The notes below the pieces were generated by a model. The model ran no database searches and had not been told where the DNA came from. It saw nothing but the letters and a program-made list of their open reading frames with translations. From Verrucosispora sp. WMMD573 (GTDB lineage Bacteria; Actinomycetota; Actinomycetes; Mycobacteriales; Micromonosporaceae), in contig NZ_CP114901.1 in NCBI RefSeq assembly GCF_027497175.1, positions 2,294,001 to 2,358,000 on the forward strand: a stretch of DNA of 64,000 nucleotides. Direction: 5' to 3'. Every line of letters starts with the position of its first letter. Position 1 is the stretch's first letter. The position numbers and the translations under genes were made by a program. This document shows, one piece after another, positions 8,775 through 16,654 of this stretch.

Positions 8775-9011
8775 ATGGGTTACCGAGGAAGGGATGCCCG
8801 GCCCCGGCTGGCACTGTGGACGGCCGTGGTGCTGGGCAACGTCGTACTGCTTGTCGCCACCGTCGGAGTCACGGTGCTGGCGACCATGTTGAGCCTGGTG
8901 ACGCTCGCCGGGGCCGCGTTCGCCGGCTGGCACCTCACCCGCCGGGGCAGCGTGTCCCGTAGCGCGGGCATGGGCGTGCCGGTCGCGATGACCGCGCGGC
9001 GGCGGGCCTGA
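8775..9011 (+). CDS. Small membrane protein, unknown function
   Basis: A 78-residue protein with a hydrophobic stretch from about 12 to 50 (ALWTAVVLGNVVLLVATVGV onward), probably two membrane helices with a basic tail. A GGGAGG ribosome site precedes the ATG. It lies 64 bases after the kinase gene and before a strong hairpin. I do not recognise a family. Confidence 0.65.
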   Translation: MGYRGRDARPRLALWTAVVLGNVVLLVATVGVTVLATMLSLVTLAGAAFAGWHLTRRGSVSRSAGMGVPVAMTARRRA

Positions 9012-9068
9012 ACAACTGGCCGAAGCCGAAGCCGCGCAGCGCGCCGACGACAGTGGGTCGTGGACGGC

Positions 9069-9120
9069 GCGACGGCAGGCTGACGTCCGCTCCGAGCGAA
9101 GGACGTCGGCCCGCCGTCGC
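9069..9120. terminator. Bidirectional hairpin terminator
   Basis: Arms of 20 bases (9069-9088 and 9101-9120) pair at 18 positions around a 12-base loop, between two convergent genes. Confidence 0.75.
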
Positions 9121-9128
9121 GGCGTACG

Positions 9129-9878
9129 TCAGGTGTTGTTGGCCAGGGCGATCAGTCGGCTGCGGTCGCCATTCCAGTAGTTGCGGTCGACGCCGCCGCT
9201 GATGCCAGGGACGCTGCCGGAGTCGGTGTACTGCCAGAAGCTCCAGAACGGCGCGCCGGCCGGCAGGGAGCCGACCGAGGACGACCAGCGGGCCACCCAC
9301 AGCGGGTGGTTGTTCCACGGCCCGCTCCAGGAGCCGGTGCACTGGTTCCAGAAGCTGGTGGTGGTGTAGATGACCGCGTACCGGCCGGTGCGGGACCGGT
9401 AGGTGTTGAGGAAACTCTGTACCCAGTTGCGCATGCCGGTGGTGCTCAGGCCGTAGCAGTATCCGCCGCTGTAGGGGTTCGCTTCCAGATCCAGCGCGGC
9501 CGGCAGGGTGCGGCTGTCCGCGGACCACGCGCCGCCGTTGGAGGCAAGGAAGTTCGCCTGGACCGCGCCGGAGGAGATGTTGGGCCGGGCGAAGTGGTAG
9601 GCGCCTCGGATGACTCCCGCGTTGTACGCGTTCACGTAGTTGGTGTTGAAGTTCGGGTCGCGGTAGCTCGTACCCTCGGTGGCCTTGATGAAGGCGAACT
9701 GGATGCCGGAGTTGCGGACGCTCGTCCAGTTGATGGTGCCCTGATACCGCGAGACGTCGATGCCCGGCACGGTGGCGGCGGCGGCCGGGGTCGCGGTGGC
9801 GACGAGCCCGGCGGCTGCGGTGGCGAGTACGGCGAGTGCGGCGGCGGTCAGCCGACGCAGCGATCTGGTCCGACCCAT
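9129..9878 (-). CDS. Secreted GH25 lysozyme (N,O-diacetylmuramidase type)
   Basis: A 249-residue glycoside hydrolase family 25 protein. The start ATG 9878 has a perfect AGGAGG site. The upstream in-frame extension to 10331 lacks one and is rejected. A signal peptide (residues 1-36, ending TPAAAA) precedes the domain PGIDVSRYQGTINW, then FIKATEGTSYRDPNF, the catalytic ALDLEANP, and a YWNGDRSRL end. It cleaves the glycan strand of peptidoglycan outside the cell. It may act in cell-wall turnover or against competitors. Confidence 0.9.
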   Translation of the reverse strand: MGRTRSLRRLTAAALAVLATAAAGLVATATPAAAATVPGIDVSRYQGTINWTSVRNSGIQFAFIKATEGTSYRDPNFNTNYVNAYNAGVIRGAYHFARPNISSGAVQANFLASNGGAWSADSRTLPAALDLEANPYSGGYCYGLSTTGMRNWVQSFLNTYRSRTGRYAVIYTTTSFWNQCTGSWSGPWNNHPLWVARWSSSVGSLPAGAPFWSFWQYTDSGSVPGISGGVDRNYWNGDRSRLIALANNT

Positions 9879-10162
9879 GGCGTCCTCCTGAGACGACTGT
9901 CGATAGACAGACATCTTTGAAGGCGATCGTCGGCCAAAGCAAGAGGGATCAAGGCAACTTTCGATGTACCGGTTGTGGTGGCGACCCACCTGGCGATCAA
10001 CGCAGCGTGGCCGGATCGATCTGCCAGCGGAACGGCTCGGCGAGGGTGAGCGTCTCACCAGCCTTGGCCCCGCCCGGTCAGTCTCAGACGATACGACCGG
10101 TCGGCCCGGGACCGACACCGGAACGCTCACCCGGCTCGGCGCCGGCGGCGGAACGTGAGCGG

Positions 10163-10168
10163 TAGGCT
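10163..10168 (+). promoter_or_regulatory. -10 box of M50-like gene
   Basis: TAGGCT, eight bases before the ATG at 10177; supports that start over the ATG at 10195. Confidence 0.35.
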
Positions 10169-10176
10169 CCCGCCTC

Positions 10177-10917
10177 ATGGTGTCGATCGAGGGCATGACC
10201 GACTTCTGGGACCGCCTCTTCGGGGCGCAGCCGGATCCGCCTCCGCTGCTGGTGGTGCTCACCGGGCTGGTCGCGCTGCTCGTCGTGGTCACCCGGCTGC
10301 CGTGGCGGATCGCCCGCAACGCGATCACCATCGCCCACGAGGGCGGTCACGCACTCGTCGCCGTACTCACCGGACGCAAGCTGCACGGCATCCGGCTGCA
10401 CTCGGACACCTCCGGCCTGACGTTGTCCGCCGGCCGCCCGACCGGCCCGGGCATGGTGCTCACCCTGCTCGCCGGATACCTGGCCCCGCCCCTGGTCGGC
10501 CTGGGTGGGGCGTGGCTGCTCGCCGGCAACCGGATCACCCTGCTGCTGTGGATCGCGGTGCTCCTACTGCTCGCCATGCTGGTGATGATCCGCAACCTCT
10601 ACGGCGCGCTGACTCTGGTGATCGTCGGGGGTGCGGTGCTCGCCGTCTCCTGGTACGCCAGCCCGCAGGTGCAGGCCGCCTTCGCGTGGACCGGGGTGTG
10701 GTTCCTGCTGCTCGGTGGCGTACGCCCGGTGGTGGAGTTGCAGCGGATGCGCGCGCGGCGCGGCATGCCGGCCTCCGACGCGGACCAGCTGGCCGGGATC
10801 ACCCCGCTGCCGGCGTTCTTTTGGGTGGTCCTCTTCGGCCTGGCCAACCTCGCCGTGCTGGCGACCGGCGGCCTGCTGCTGGCCGGCCCGCTGCTCGCCG
10901 AGGCCGGACTCACCTGA
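10177..10917 (+). CDS. M50B-like membrane zinc metallopeptidase
   Basis: A 246-residue polytopic protein. HEGGH at 54-58 within a hydrophobic helix (NAITIAHEGGHALVAVLTG) is the zinc-binding motif of M50B-type intramembrane proteases. About six further membrane segments follow (around 90-110, 112-130, 132-150, 160-185, 205-240). A clear NPDG-type third ligand is not evident, so proteolytic activity is likely but not certain. An alternative ATG at 10195 has a GAGGG site. Confidence 0.75.
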   Translation: MVSIEGMTDFWDRLFGAQPDPPPLLVVLTGLVALLVVVTRLPWRIARNAITIAHEGGHALVAVLTGRKLHGIRLHSDTSGLTLSAGRPTGPGMVLTLLAGYLAPPLVGLGGAWLLAGNRITLLLWIAVLLLLAMLVMIRNLYGALTLVIVGGAVLAVSWYASPQVQAAFAWTGVWFLLLGGVRPVVELQRMRARRGMPASDADQLAGITPLPAFFWVVLFGLANLAVLATGGLLLAGPLLAEAGLT

Positions 10918-10986
10918 TTCCGTCGGCCGGTCGGCAACCTGCCCCACCCCCCGGTGCGTGTGCTCTGTCAGGTACGGGAGGTGCGG

Positions 10987-11551
10987 GTGGCCGACGTCGA
11001 GGGGTTCGACGAGTTCTACCGGGGCAGCCGGCAGCGGTTGCTCGGGTACGTCTACGTCCTGACCGGTGACCTCACCGAGGCGCAGGACGCGGTCCAGGAG
11101 GCGTTCATCCGGGCCTGGCAGCGCTGGTCCAGCGTGGGCGGCTACGACGACCCGGAGGCATGGGTACGCGTGGTGGCGGCCGGATCGCGGTCAGCCGCTG
11201 GCGCAGCCTGCGCAGCCGCGCCCGCGCTGGGAGAGTGTCGAGGTCGGCGCGATCGACGACATGTCGGAGTGGGTCGATTTCCACGCGATTCAGCACTGGG
11301 AGGTGGTGGACCGGCACTTTGCCGGCGACGAGTCGGTGCTGATCCGGCACACGGTCGGTGAGACACGTCGGGGCGACGCCGACGGTGAGCTGCTCGCCGG
11401 ACCGATGCCGCCGGACATCATCGCCGTGGTGCGGGTCGGTGACCTGGTCACGGTCGTCAACGTCGACGTCGGTGTGAGTCAGTCGGAGCTGCGCCGGCTG
11501 GCGGTGATCGCCGCCGGGCGGATGTGCGCCGCCGCCAATCCACCGTGCTGA
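10987..11551 (+). pseudogene. Broken SigE-type ECF sigma factor fused to remnant of the next gene
   Basis: From GTG 10987 (GGGAGG site five bases upstream) the frame reads as ECF sigma region 2: FDEFYRGSRQRLLGYVYV, TGDLTEAQDAVQEAFIRAW. Near 11176-11180 one base is missing, and the expected continuation (RIAVSRWRSLRSRARA) runs on in the next frame. Around 11225-11235 a third frame takes over (WESVEVGAIDDMSEWVDFHAIQ to 11551). This last part looks like the C-terminal half of the lipoprotein-like gene that usually follows such sigma factors. Sigma region 4 is absent. I read this as a deletion fusion plus a frameshift, hence non-functional. Confidence 0.7.
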
Positions 11552-11599
11552 CCTGCCCCTCCCGACAAACCGGGCTCGGAAGGGGCACGCTCGTGGCAC

Positions 11600-13183
11600 C
11601 TACAGCGGGATGTTGCCGTGCTTCTTCGGCGGCAGCGTCTCCCGCTTGGTACGCAGCACCCGCAGCGCCCGGACGATCTGGGTACGCGTCTCGTGCGGCG
11701 GGATCACCGCGTCGACATACCCGCGCTCGGCGGCCACGTACGGGTTGGCCAGGGTGTCCTCGTACTCGGCGATCCGCTCGGCGCGGACCGCCGCCGGATC
11801 CTCGGCGGCAGCCAGTTCCTGCCGGTACAGGATGTTCACCGCGCCCTGCGCGCCCATCACCGCGATCTGGGCGGTCGGCCAGGCGAAGTTGAGATCGGCC
11901 CCCAGGTGCTTGGAGCCCATCACGTCGTACGCCCCGCCGTACGCCTTGCGGGTGATGACGGTGACCTTCGGGACGGTGGCCTCGGCGTACGCGTAGATGA
12001 GCTTCGCGCCCCGGCGGATGATGCCGTCCCACTCCTGACCGGTGCCGGGCAGGAAGCCGGGAACGTCCACGAAGGTGAGCACCGGAATGTTGAAGGCGTC
12101 GCAGGTGCGGACGAAGCGGGCCGCCTTCTCGCTCGCCGCGATGTCCAGGGTGCCGGCGAAGTGCATCGGCTGGTTGGCCACCACGCCGACCGGCCGACCC
12201 TCGACCCGACCGAAGCCGACCACCATGTTCTGCGCGTAGAGCGGCTGGACCTCCAGGAACTCTTCGTCGTCGAGCACGTGCTCGATCACCCGGTGCATGT
12301 CGTACGGCTGGTTGGCCGAGTCGGGGATCAGCGTGTCCAGTTCCCGGTCCGCGTCGCTGATCTCCAGGTCGGCCGGTGCCTCGAAGACCGGTGGCTCGTC
12401 CAGGTTGTTCGAGGGCAGGTGGGACAGGAGCGCCTTGACGTAGTCGATCGCGTCGGCCTCGTCGGTGGCGAGGTAGTGCGCGTTGCCGCTGCGGCTGTTG
12501 TGGGTGCGGGCGCCGCCCAGCTCCTCCATGCCGACGTCCTCGCCGGTGACGGTCTTGATCACGTCCGGTCCGGTGATGAACATGTGTGAGGTCTGGTCGA
12601 CCATCACGGTGAAGTCGGTGACCGCGGGGGAGTAGACCGCCCCACCGGCGCACGGTCCCATGATGAGTGAGATCTGCGGGATGACGCCGCTGGCCCGGAC
12701 GTTGCGGAAGAAGATCTCGCCGTAGAGCCCGAGCGAGGCCACGCCCTCCTGGATCCGGGCGCCGCCGGAGTCGTTGATGCCGATGACCGGGCAGCCGATC
12801 TTCATGGCGAGGTCCATCACCTTGACCATCTTCTCGCCGAAGACCTCGCCGAGGGAGCCGCCGAAGACGGTGAAGTCCTGGGCGAAGACGCAGACCTGCC
12901 GGCCGTCGATGGTGCCGTACCCGGTGATCACGCCGTCGCCGTACGGGCGGGTCCGGTCCAGCCCGAAGTTCGTGGACCGGTGCCGGGCGAACTCGTCCAG
13001 CTCGACGAACGACCCCTCGTCGAGCAGCATCTCGATGCGCTCCCGGGCGGTCTTCTTGCCGCGCGCGTGCTGCTTCTCCACGGCGCGGGCCGACCCGGCG
13101 TGCACCGCCTCGTCGACCCGTCTCGCCAGGTCCGCCAGCTTGCCCGCGGTGCTGTGGATGTTGGTCCCGGTCTCGGTAGTCAC
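11600..13183 (-). CDS. accD: Acyl-CoA carboxylase carboxyltransferase (beta) subunit
   Basis: A 527-residue AccD5/PccB-type carboxyltransferase. The N-terminal half has [28 protein letters not shown] and [13 protein letters not shown]; the C-terminal half has [13 protein letters not shown] and [13 protein letters not shown], the two acyl-CoA/carboxybiotin oxyanion regions. It transfers CO2 from biotin-carboxyl carrier to propionyl- or acetyl-CoA. GTG 13183 is chosen because a TATATT box ends seven bases before it; the 14-residue upstream extension has no ribosome site. It is divergent from birA, as in mycobacteria. The biotinylated alpha subunit is not in the window. Confidence 0.95.
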   Translation of the reverse strand: MTTETGTNIHSTAGKLADLARRVDEAVHAGSARAVEKQHARGKKTARERIEMLLDEGSFVELDEFARHRSTNFGLDRTRPYGDGVITGYGTIDGRQVCVFAQDFTVFGGSLGEVFGEKMVKVMDLAMKIGCPVIGINDSGGARIQEGVASLGLYGEIFFRNVRASGVIPQISLIMGPCAGGAVYSPAVTDFTVMVDQTSHMFITGPDVIKTVTGEDVGMEELGGARTHNSRSGNAHYLATDEADAIDYVKALLSHLPSNNLDEPPVFEAPADLEISDADRELDTLIPDSANQPYDMHRVIEHVLDDEEFLEVQPLYAQNMVVGFGRVEGRPVGVVANQPMHFAGTLDIAASEKAARFVRTCDAFNIPVLTFVDVPGFLPGTGQEWDGIIRRGAKLIYAYAEATVPKVTVITRKAYGGAYDVMGSKHLGADLNFAWPTAQIAVMGAQGAVNILYRQELAAAEDPAAVRAERIAEYEDTLANPYVAAERGYVDAVIPPHETRTQIVRALRVLRTKRETLPPKKHGNIPL

Positions 13184-13189
13184 CCTGGG

Positions 13190-13195
13190 AATATA
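13190..13195 (-). promoter_or_regulatory. -10 box of accD (leaderless)
   Basis: TATATT with six bases to the GTG at 13183, placing the transcript start on the start codon. Confidence 0.55.
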
Positions 13196-13246
13196 ACGAT
13201 GGTTCAGGTCACCGCTGCTGTGCACTTCGCCTCACCGGGCTACCCG

Positions 13247-13252
13247 TAGGCT
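13247..13252 (+). promoter_or_regulatory. -10 box of birA (leaderless)
   Basis: TAGGCT with six bases to the GTG at 13259; divergent from the accD promoter with 51 bases between the boxes. Confidence 0.5.
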
Positions 13253-13258
13253 GGTGGT

Positions 13259-14134
13259 GTGCCGGGTTCTCCGTACACCGATCTGGATCGTCCGCCGCTG
13301 TCGGCGGCCCGGCTGCGTCGGGCGCTGGTCGCGCCGTACGGTCCGTGGTCCCGGCTGGAGTTGCGGACGGAGACCGGGTCCACCAACGCCGACGTCGCCG
13401 AGGCGGCGCGAGCCGGGGAGCCGGAGGGCCTGGTAGTGGTGGCCGAGCGGCAGACTGCCGGCCGGGGCAGACGCGGGCGGGTCTGGCAGTCGCCGCCGCG
13501 CGCCGGTATCGCCACCAGCGTGCTGCTGCGGCCCGGCGAGGCCGTGTCGGCCCGTGGCTGGTCGCCGGCACCACCGGCGGGGTACGGCTGGCTGCCGCTG
13601 CTGGCGGGTGTGGCGCTGGTCGAGGCGGTGGCGCTGCTGGCCGAGCTGGAGGCCACCCTGAAGTGGCCGAACGACCTGCTCATCGGGGGTGCCAAGTGCG
13701 CCGGGATCCTCGCCGAGGGGGTGCCTGGGCCGGGGCTGAGCGACCCACCTGCGGTCGTCGTCGGGATCGGGCTGAACGTGACGCTGCGCGCCGACGAACT
13801 GCCGGAACATCCGACCGGTCTGCCGGCCACCTCGCTGCAACTGGCCGGCGCGGCCGCCACCGACCGGGATCCGCTGCTACGGGCCCTGCTCCGCTCGGTC
13901 GCCGACTGGTACGCCCGATGGCGTGACGCCGGTGGGGACGCGGTCGCCAGCGGTCTGCGTGAGGCATACCTGGCGGCGTGCGGCACCATCGGCCGCGAGG
14001 TCCGCGCCCTGCTCCCCGACGGCACCTCCGTCACCGGCACCGCCACCGGCATCGACCCCACCGGCCAGCTCCTCCTCTCCACCCCCACCGGCCAACGCCC
14101 CCTAGCCGCCGCCGACCTCCACCACCTCCGCTGA
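13259..14134 (+). CDS. birA: Biotin--[acetyl-CoA carboxylase] ligase
   Basis: A 291-residue biotin protein ligase. Motifs are TGSTNADVAEAARAG, the biotinyl-AMP loop AERQTAGRGRRGRVWQSP, LKWPNDLLIGGAKCAGIL and VVVGIGLNV. The C-terminal SH3-like domain ends DLHHLR. It has no N-terminal helix-turn-helix, so it is the monofunctional type that activates the carboxylase biotin carrier but does not repress transcription. It sits back to back with accD, whose holoenzyme it serves. Confidence 0.93.
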   Translation: MPGSPYTDLDRPPLSAARLRRALVAPYGPWSRLELRTETGSTNADVAEAARAGEPEGLVVVAERQTAGRGRRGRVWQSPPRAGIATSVLLRPGEAVSARGWSPAPPAGYGWLPLLAGVALVEAVALLAELEATLKWPNDLLIGGAKCAGILAEGVPGPGLSDPPAVVVGIGLNVTLRADELPEHPTGLPATSLQLAGAAATDRDPLLRALLRSVADWYARWRDAGGDAVASGLREAYLAACGTIGREVRALLPDGTSVTGTATGIDPTGQLLLSTPTGQRPLAAADLHHLR

Positions 14135-14154
14135 CCCCGCCCCCTTGATTAGTT

Positions 14155-14209
14155 GATCATGAAGTTGTTGTCGAGTGGATCACGCCTGGGCGACAACAAC
14201 TTCATGATC
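14155..14209. repeat. Inverted repeat, family A (copy 1)
   Basis: Perfect 19-base arms GATCATGAAGTTGTTGTCG (14155-14173) and its complement (14191-14209) with a 17-base loop, between birA and a gene in the same direction. Confidence 0.85.
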
Positions 14210-14304
14210 GGCGCGGTGGGGTGGGGGTACGAGCCGCGTGGCGGATGTGGGGCGGTGGGGGTGGGGGTTACGGTCTGGGCGTCCGTTTCGGCGAGGAGGG
14301 TTCC

Positions 14305-14862
14305 GTGGCGTTTCCCGAGGACGTGCTCAGTGAGGATGAGCATGTCGTGCTGCACCTGCATCCGCACTGGAAGGGGCTGATCCGGCCGGTGGCAGTGCTG
14401 GTGCTCGCCGTTGCCGCCGTGGTGGCCGGCGTGCTGTTCCTCCCCTCGGGCGGGGGCGGTTCCGTGACGCTCGCGGTGATCGGCGGGCTGGCCCTGCTGG
14501 CCGTGATGGTGCTGGCGGTGTGGCCGTACGTCTCCTGGCGCACCACGCACTACCTCTTCACCAACGAACGGGTCGTGCTTCAGCACGGCGTGTTCTCCCG
14601 GGAGCGCCGGGACATCCCGCTGAGTCGGGTCAACGACCACTCGATGAGCCAGCAGTTCGCCGGGCGGGTGCTGGGCTACGGCACCCTCACCATCGAGTCG
14701 GCAGGTGAGCGTGGGCAGTCCGTGCTGCACGACGTGCCCAAGGTCGACCGGGTCCAGACGAAGCTCTACGAACTGGTGGAGGCGTTTCACGACCGGCACT
14801 CGCTCGGCGACGGTGAGCTGCGCGAGATTCTCGGCGAGCGGGACAAGAGCGGCGGCGCGTAA
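14305..14862 (+). CDS. PH domain-containing membrane protein
   Basis: A 185-residue protein. GTG 14305 follows a strong GAGGAGGG site. Two membrane helices (about 32-52 and 58-80) precede a bacterial PH (bPH2/YdbS-like) domain: THYLFTNERVVLQHGVFSRE, then DIPLSRVNDHSMSQ, GTLTIESAGERGQ and VLHDVPKVDRVQ. Such proteins sit in the membrane with the PH fold in the cytoplasm. Role unknown. Confidence 0.85.
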   Translation: MAFPEDVLSEDEHVVLHLHPHWKGLIRPVAVLVLAVAAVVAGVLFLPSGGGGSVTLAVIGGLALLAVMVLAVWPYVSWRTTHYLFTNERVVLQHGVFSRERRDIPLSRVNDHSMSQQFAGRVLGYGTLTIESAGERGQSVLHDVPKVDRVQTKLYELVEAFHDRHSLGDGELREILGERDKSGGA

Positions 14863-14929
14863 CCGCCCGGGCCGATCCGGCACGGCCCGCGCGTGCGAGC
14901 CGGCACCGCCGGCCTGTTCGGGTGGCCGG

Positions 14930-15646
14930 TCAGCGGCGACGAGGACGGCGGGGAGCCGGGGCGGGCTGCAACTGGGCGGCCAACTCGGCCTCCAGCTCGG
15001 CGTCCAACTCGGCGGTCAGTCGGGCCTCGTCGGGCAGCGGCGCGGGTCTCGGCTGGAGCGGCCGGGGGGTCACGCCGGGTTGGGCGGCGGACGGCTGCTC
15101 CTCCTCCAGTTCCGTCACCGACTCGGCAAGTTCGGCCACCGGGTCCATCCCGGCCATCGTGTCCCACTCGTCGCGGGGCAGGCCGTGCCACCGTTGCGTG
15201 GCCTCGACCGGCGCGGCGGGCTGGAAGACGAACGTCCGGTACGACCAGAAGCGGAACAGCGTCGCCAGCACCACGCCGCCGGTCTTGGCGATGTTCAGCG
15301 CGAGCAACCCGGTCACGCCCAGTCCGTACTTGGCGGCGGCGAGCACACCGAGTTCGATCAGCAGGCCGGCTCCGTTGAATAGGAAGAACAGGGCGTATTC
15401 CCGCTGCATCGCCGATTTCGGTCGATCTCGGTACGTCCAGTGCCGATTCATCAGATACGACGTGATCGTGGCGACGATGGTGGCTACGACTGTCGCTTTG
15501 AGTTGACCGTCGACGAAAACCGTGAGTGCGAGTGCGTTGAACACGGCGTAATTGATGACCGTGTTGATGCCACCGACCAGGCCGAATTTGAGTGCCTCGT
15601 GGATGAACTTCTGCCAGCGCTCAGGCAGCAGACGGACGAGAGGCAT
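14930..15646 (-). CDS. GtrA family membrane protein with acidic/proline-rich tail
   Basis: A 238-residue protein. Four membrane helices (about 18-140) carry GtrA/DPMS motifs: FGLVGGINTVINYAVFNAL, SYLMNRHWTYR, EYALFFLFNGAG and FRFWSYRTFVF. GtrA proteins are thought to flip or help use polyprenyl-phosphate sugars for cell-surface glycosylation. The C-terminal 85 residues are Pro/Glu/Ala-rich, an extension absent from short GtrA proteins. The start ATG 15646 is set by TAAGGT seven bases upstream. A second GtrA gene lies 63 bases upstream. Confidence 0.88.
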   Translation of the reverse strand: MPLVRLLPERWQKFIHEALKFGLVGGINTVINYAVFNALALTVFVDGQLKATVVATIVATITSYLMNRHWTYRDRPKSAMQREYALFFLFNGAGLLIELGVLAAAKYGLGVTGLLALNIAKTGGVVLATLFRFWSYRTFVFQPAAPVEATQRWHGLPRDEWDTMAGMDPVAELAESVTELEEEQPSAAQPGVTPRPLQPRPAPLPDEARLTAELDAELEAELAAQLQPAPAPRRPRRR

Positions 15647-15653
15647 GCGCAAC

Positions 15654-15659
15654 ACCTTA
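15654..15659 (-). promoter_or_regulatory. -10 box of first GtrA gene (leaderless)
   Basis: TAAGGT, seven bases before the ATG at 15646. Confidence 0.45.
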
Positions 15660-15709
15660 AGGCAGTGGGTCGGGGTCGGCTGGCTCCGACCGAACGAGTG
15701 GGCGGCAGG

Positions 15710-16249
15710 TCACGCCCGGCGGTCCTGGTTCGCTTCCGCGACGGATGGCGTTCCCGCTTCGACGAAGACGAACCGTCGGTACGACCAGAATCGGAACAGC
15801 GTGCCGAACCCGGTGCCCACGATGAAGCTGGCGACGTTGTCGGCCAGCCGGGTCTGGAAGACGGCCGGCCAGATGCTGCCGAGCCCGTAGTGGCTGATGG
15901 CGAGACAGGCCACCGCGATGCCCAGCCCCACGGTGTTGAAGAAGAAGAACAGGGCGTACTCCCGGGCCGGGTGGGAGCGCTTGCGGTGCCGCCAGGTCCA
16001 GAACCGGTTGCCCAGGAAGGCGAAGGTCGCGGCGATGACCGTGGCAATCGTCTTGGCGGTGATCTGCTCCACGCCCTGCGGGCCGATCAGATAGTTGAAC
16101 AGGGCGAAGTCGATGAGGAAGGCGATCCCGCCGACGGTCGCGAACTTGCTCATCTCCCGGACGAGGTGACCGAAACGGTCGATCAGGGAGTGAACCAGAC
16201 CCGGGCGGGTCTGCCGGGAGCCTGGCTCTCCGGTCATCGTGGCGGCCAC
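15710..16249 (-). CDS. GtrA family membrane protein
   Basis: A 179-residue paralogue of the neighbouring gene, with FATVGGIAFLIDFALFNYL, ATFAFLGNRFWTWRHR, EYALFFFFNTVG and LFRFWSYRRFVFVEAG. Four membrane helices are expected. The GTG at 16249 follows TACGCT by six bases; longer in-frame extensions up to 16528 have no such support. Its sequence departs from the neighbour mostly outside the motifs. It probably arose by an old duplication. Confidence 0.88.
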   Translation of the reverse strand: MAATMTGEPGSRQTRPGLVHSLIDRFGHLVREMSKFATVGGIAFLIDFALFNYLIGPQGVEQITAKTIATVIAATFAFLGNRFWTWRHRKRSHPAREYALFFFFNTVGLGIAVACLAISHYGLGSIWPAVFQTRLADNVASFIVGTGFGTLFRFWSYRRFVFVEAGTPSVAEANQDRRA

Positions 16250-16255
16250 CGTGCG

Positions 16256-16261
16256 AGCGTA
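16256..16261 (-). promoter_or_regulatory. -10 box of second GtrA gene (leaderless)
   Basis: TACGCT with six bases to the GTG at 16249. Confidence 0.5.
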
Positions 16262-16518
16262 CCGGTTGGCGGCCTCGGGAGCGGGTAGCAACGGACACCA
16301 GGGTGCACCGGTGCCACGGCACGGACGGGCACGAACGGAGCGTAACCGGACCCGTGCGATCAGGTGTTGTTTGCCGCTCCGGCGCTGCCGGGTGAAAAAC
16401 GCCGCTGCGGGTGCCGTCAGCAGGAGGTCCACCGAAGGATTTGCGTGAAACTGCGCGTGAAAGCGGGTAAAGGCTCGTGATGCCGCAGCGTGACCGCACC
16501 TTGTGCAGTTCTTCACAA

Positions 16519-16556
16519 CCAGTCCCACTGACTGGAGAGGTCCCTCGGTTTACGCT
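16519..16556 (+). promoter_or_regulatory. Putative pckG promoter with overlapping palindrome
   Basis: The gene-free stretch 16250-16654 holds a TACGCT -10 box at 16551-16556, predicting a leader of about 90 bases before pckG. A palindrome CCAGTC-N5-GACTGG at 16519-16535 covers the expected -35 region and could be an operator. Further upstream (about 16390-16470) the strand is locally AT-richer, with three gtgaaa repeats. No other gene is visible there. Confidence 0.4.
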
Positions 16557-16654
16557 GAGGCCAATCCCAGGTTTCCACGAAGGCGACGCGCATCGCGGCG
16601 CCGAGACTCGTGCACTCCATAGACCGGTCAGCGTCGACCACAAGGAGATGTGTC

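Noticed and set aside
9879..10331. N-terminal extension of the GH25 lysozyme
   Set aside because: It would place about 150 low-complexity residues before a perfect signal peptide; ATG 9878 has an exact AGGAGG site.
11457..12653. Frame on the minus strand overlapping accD
   Set aside because: Arg/Gly-rich shadow of accD in another frame; no recognisable domain.
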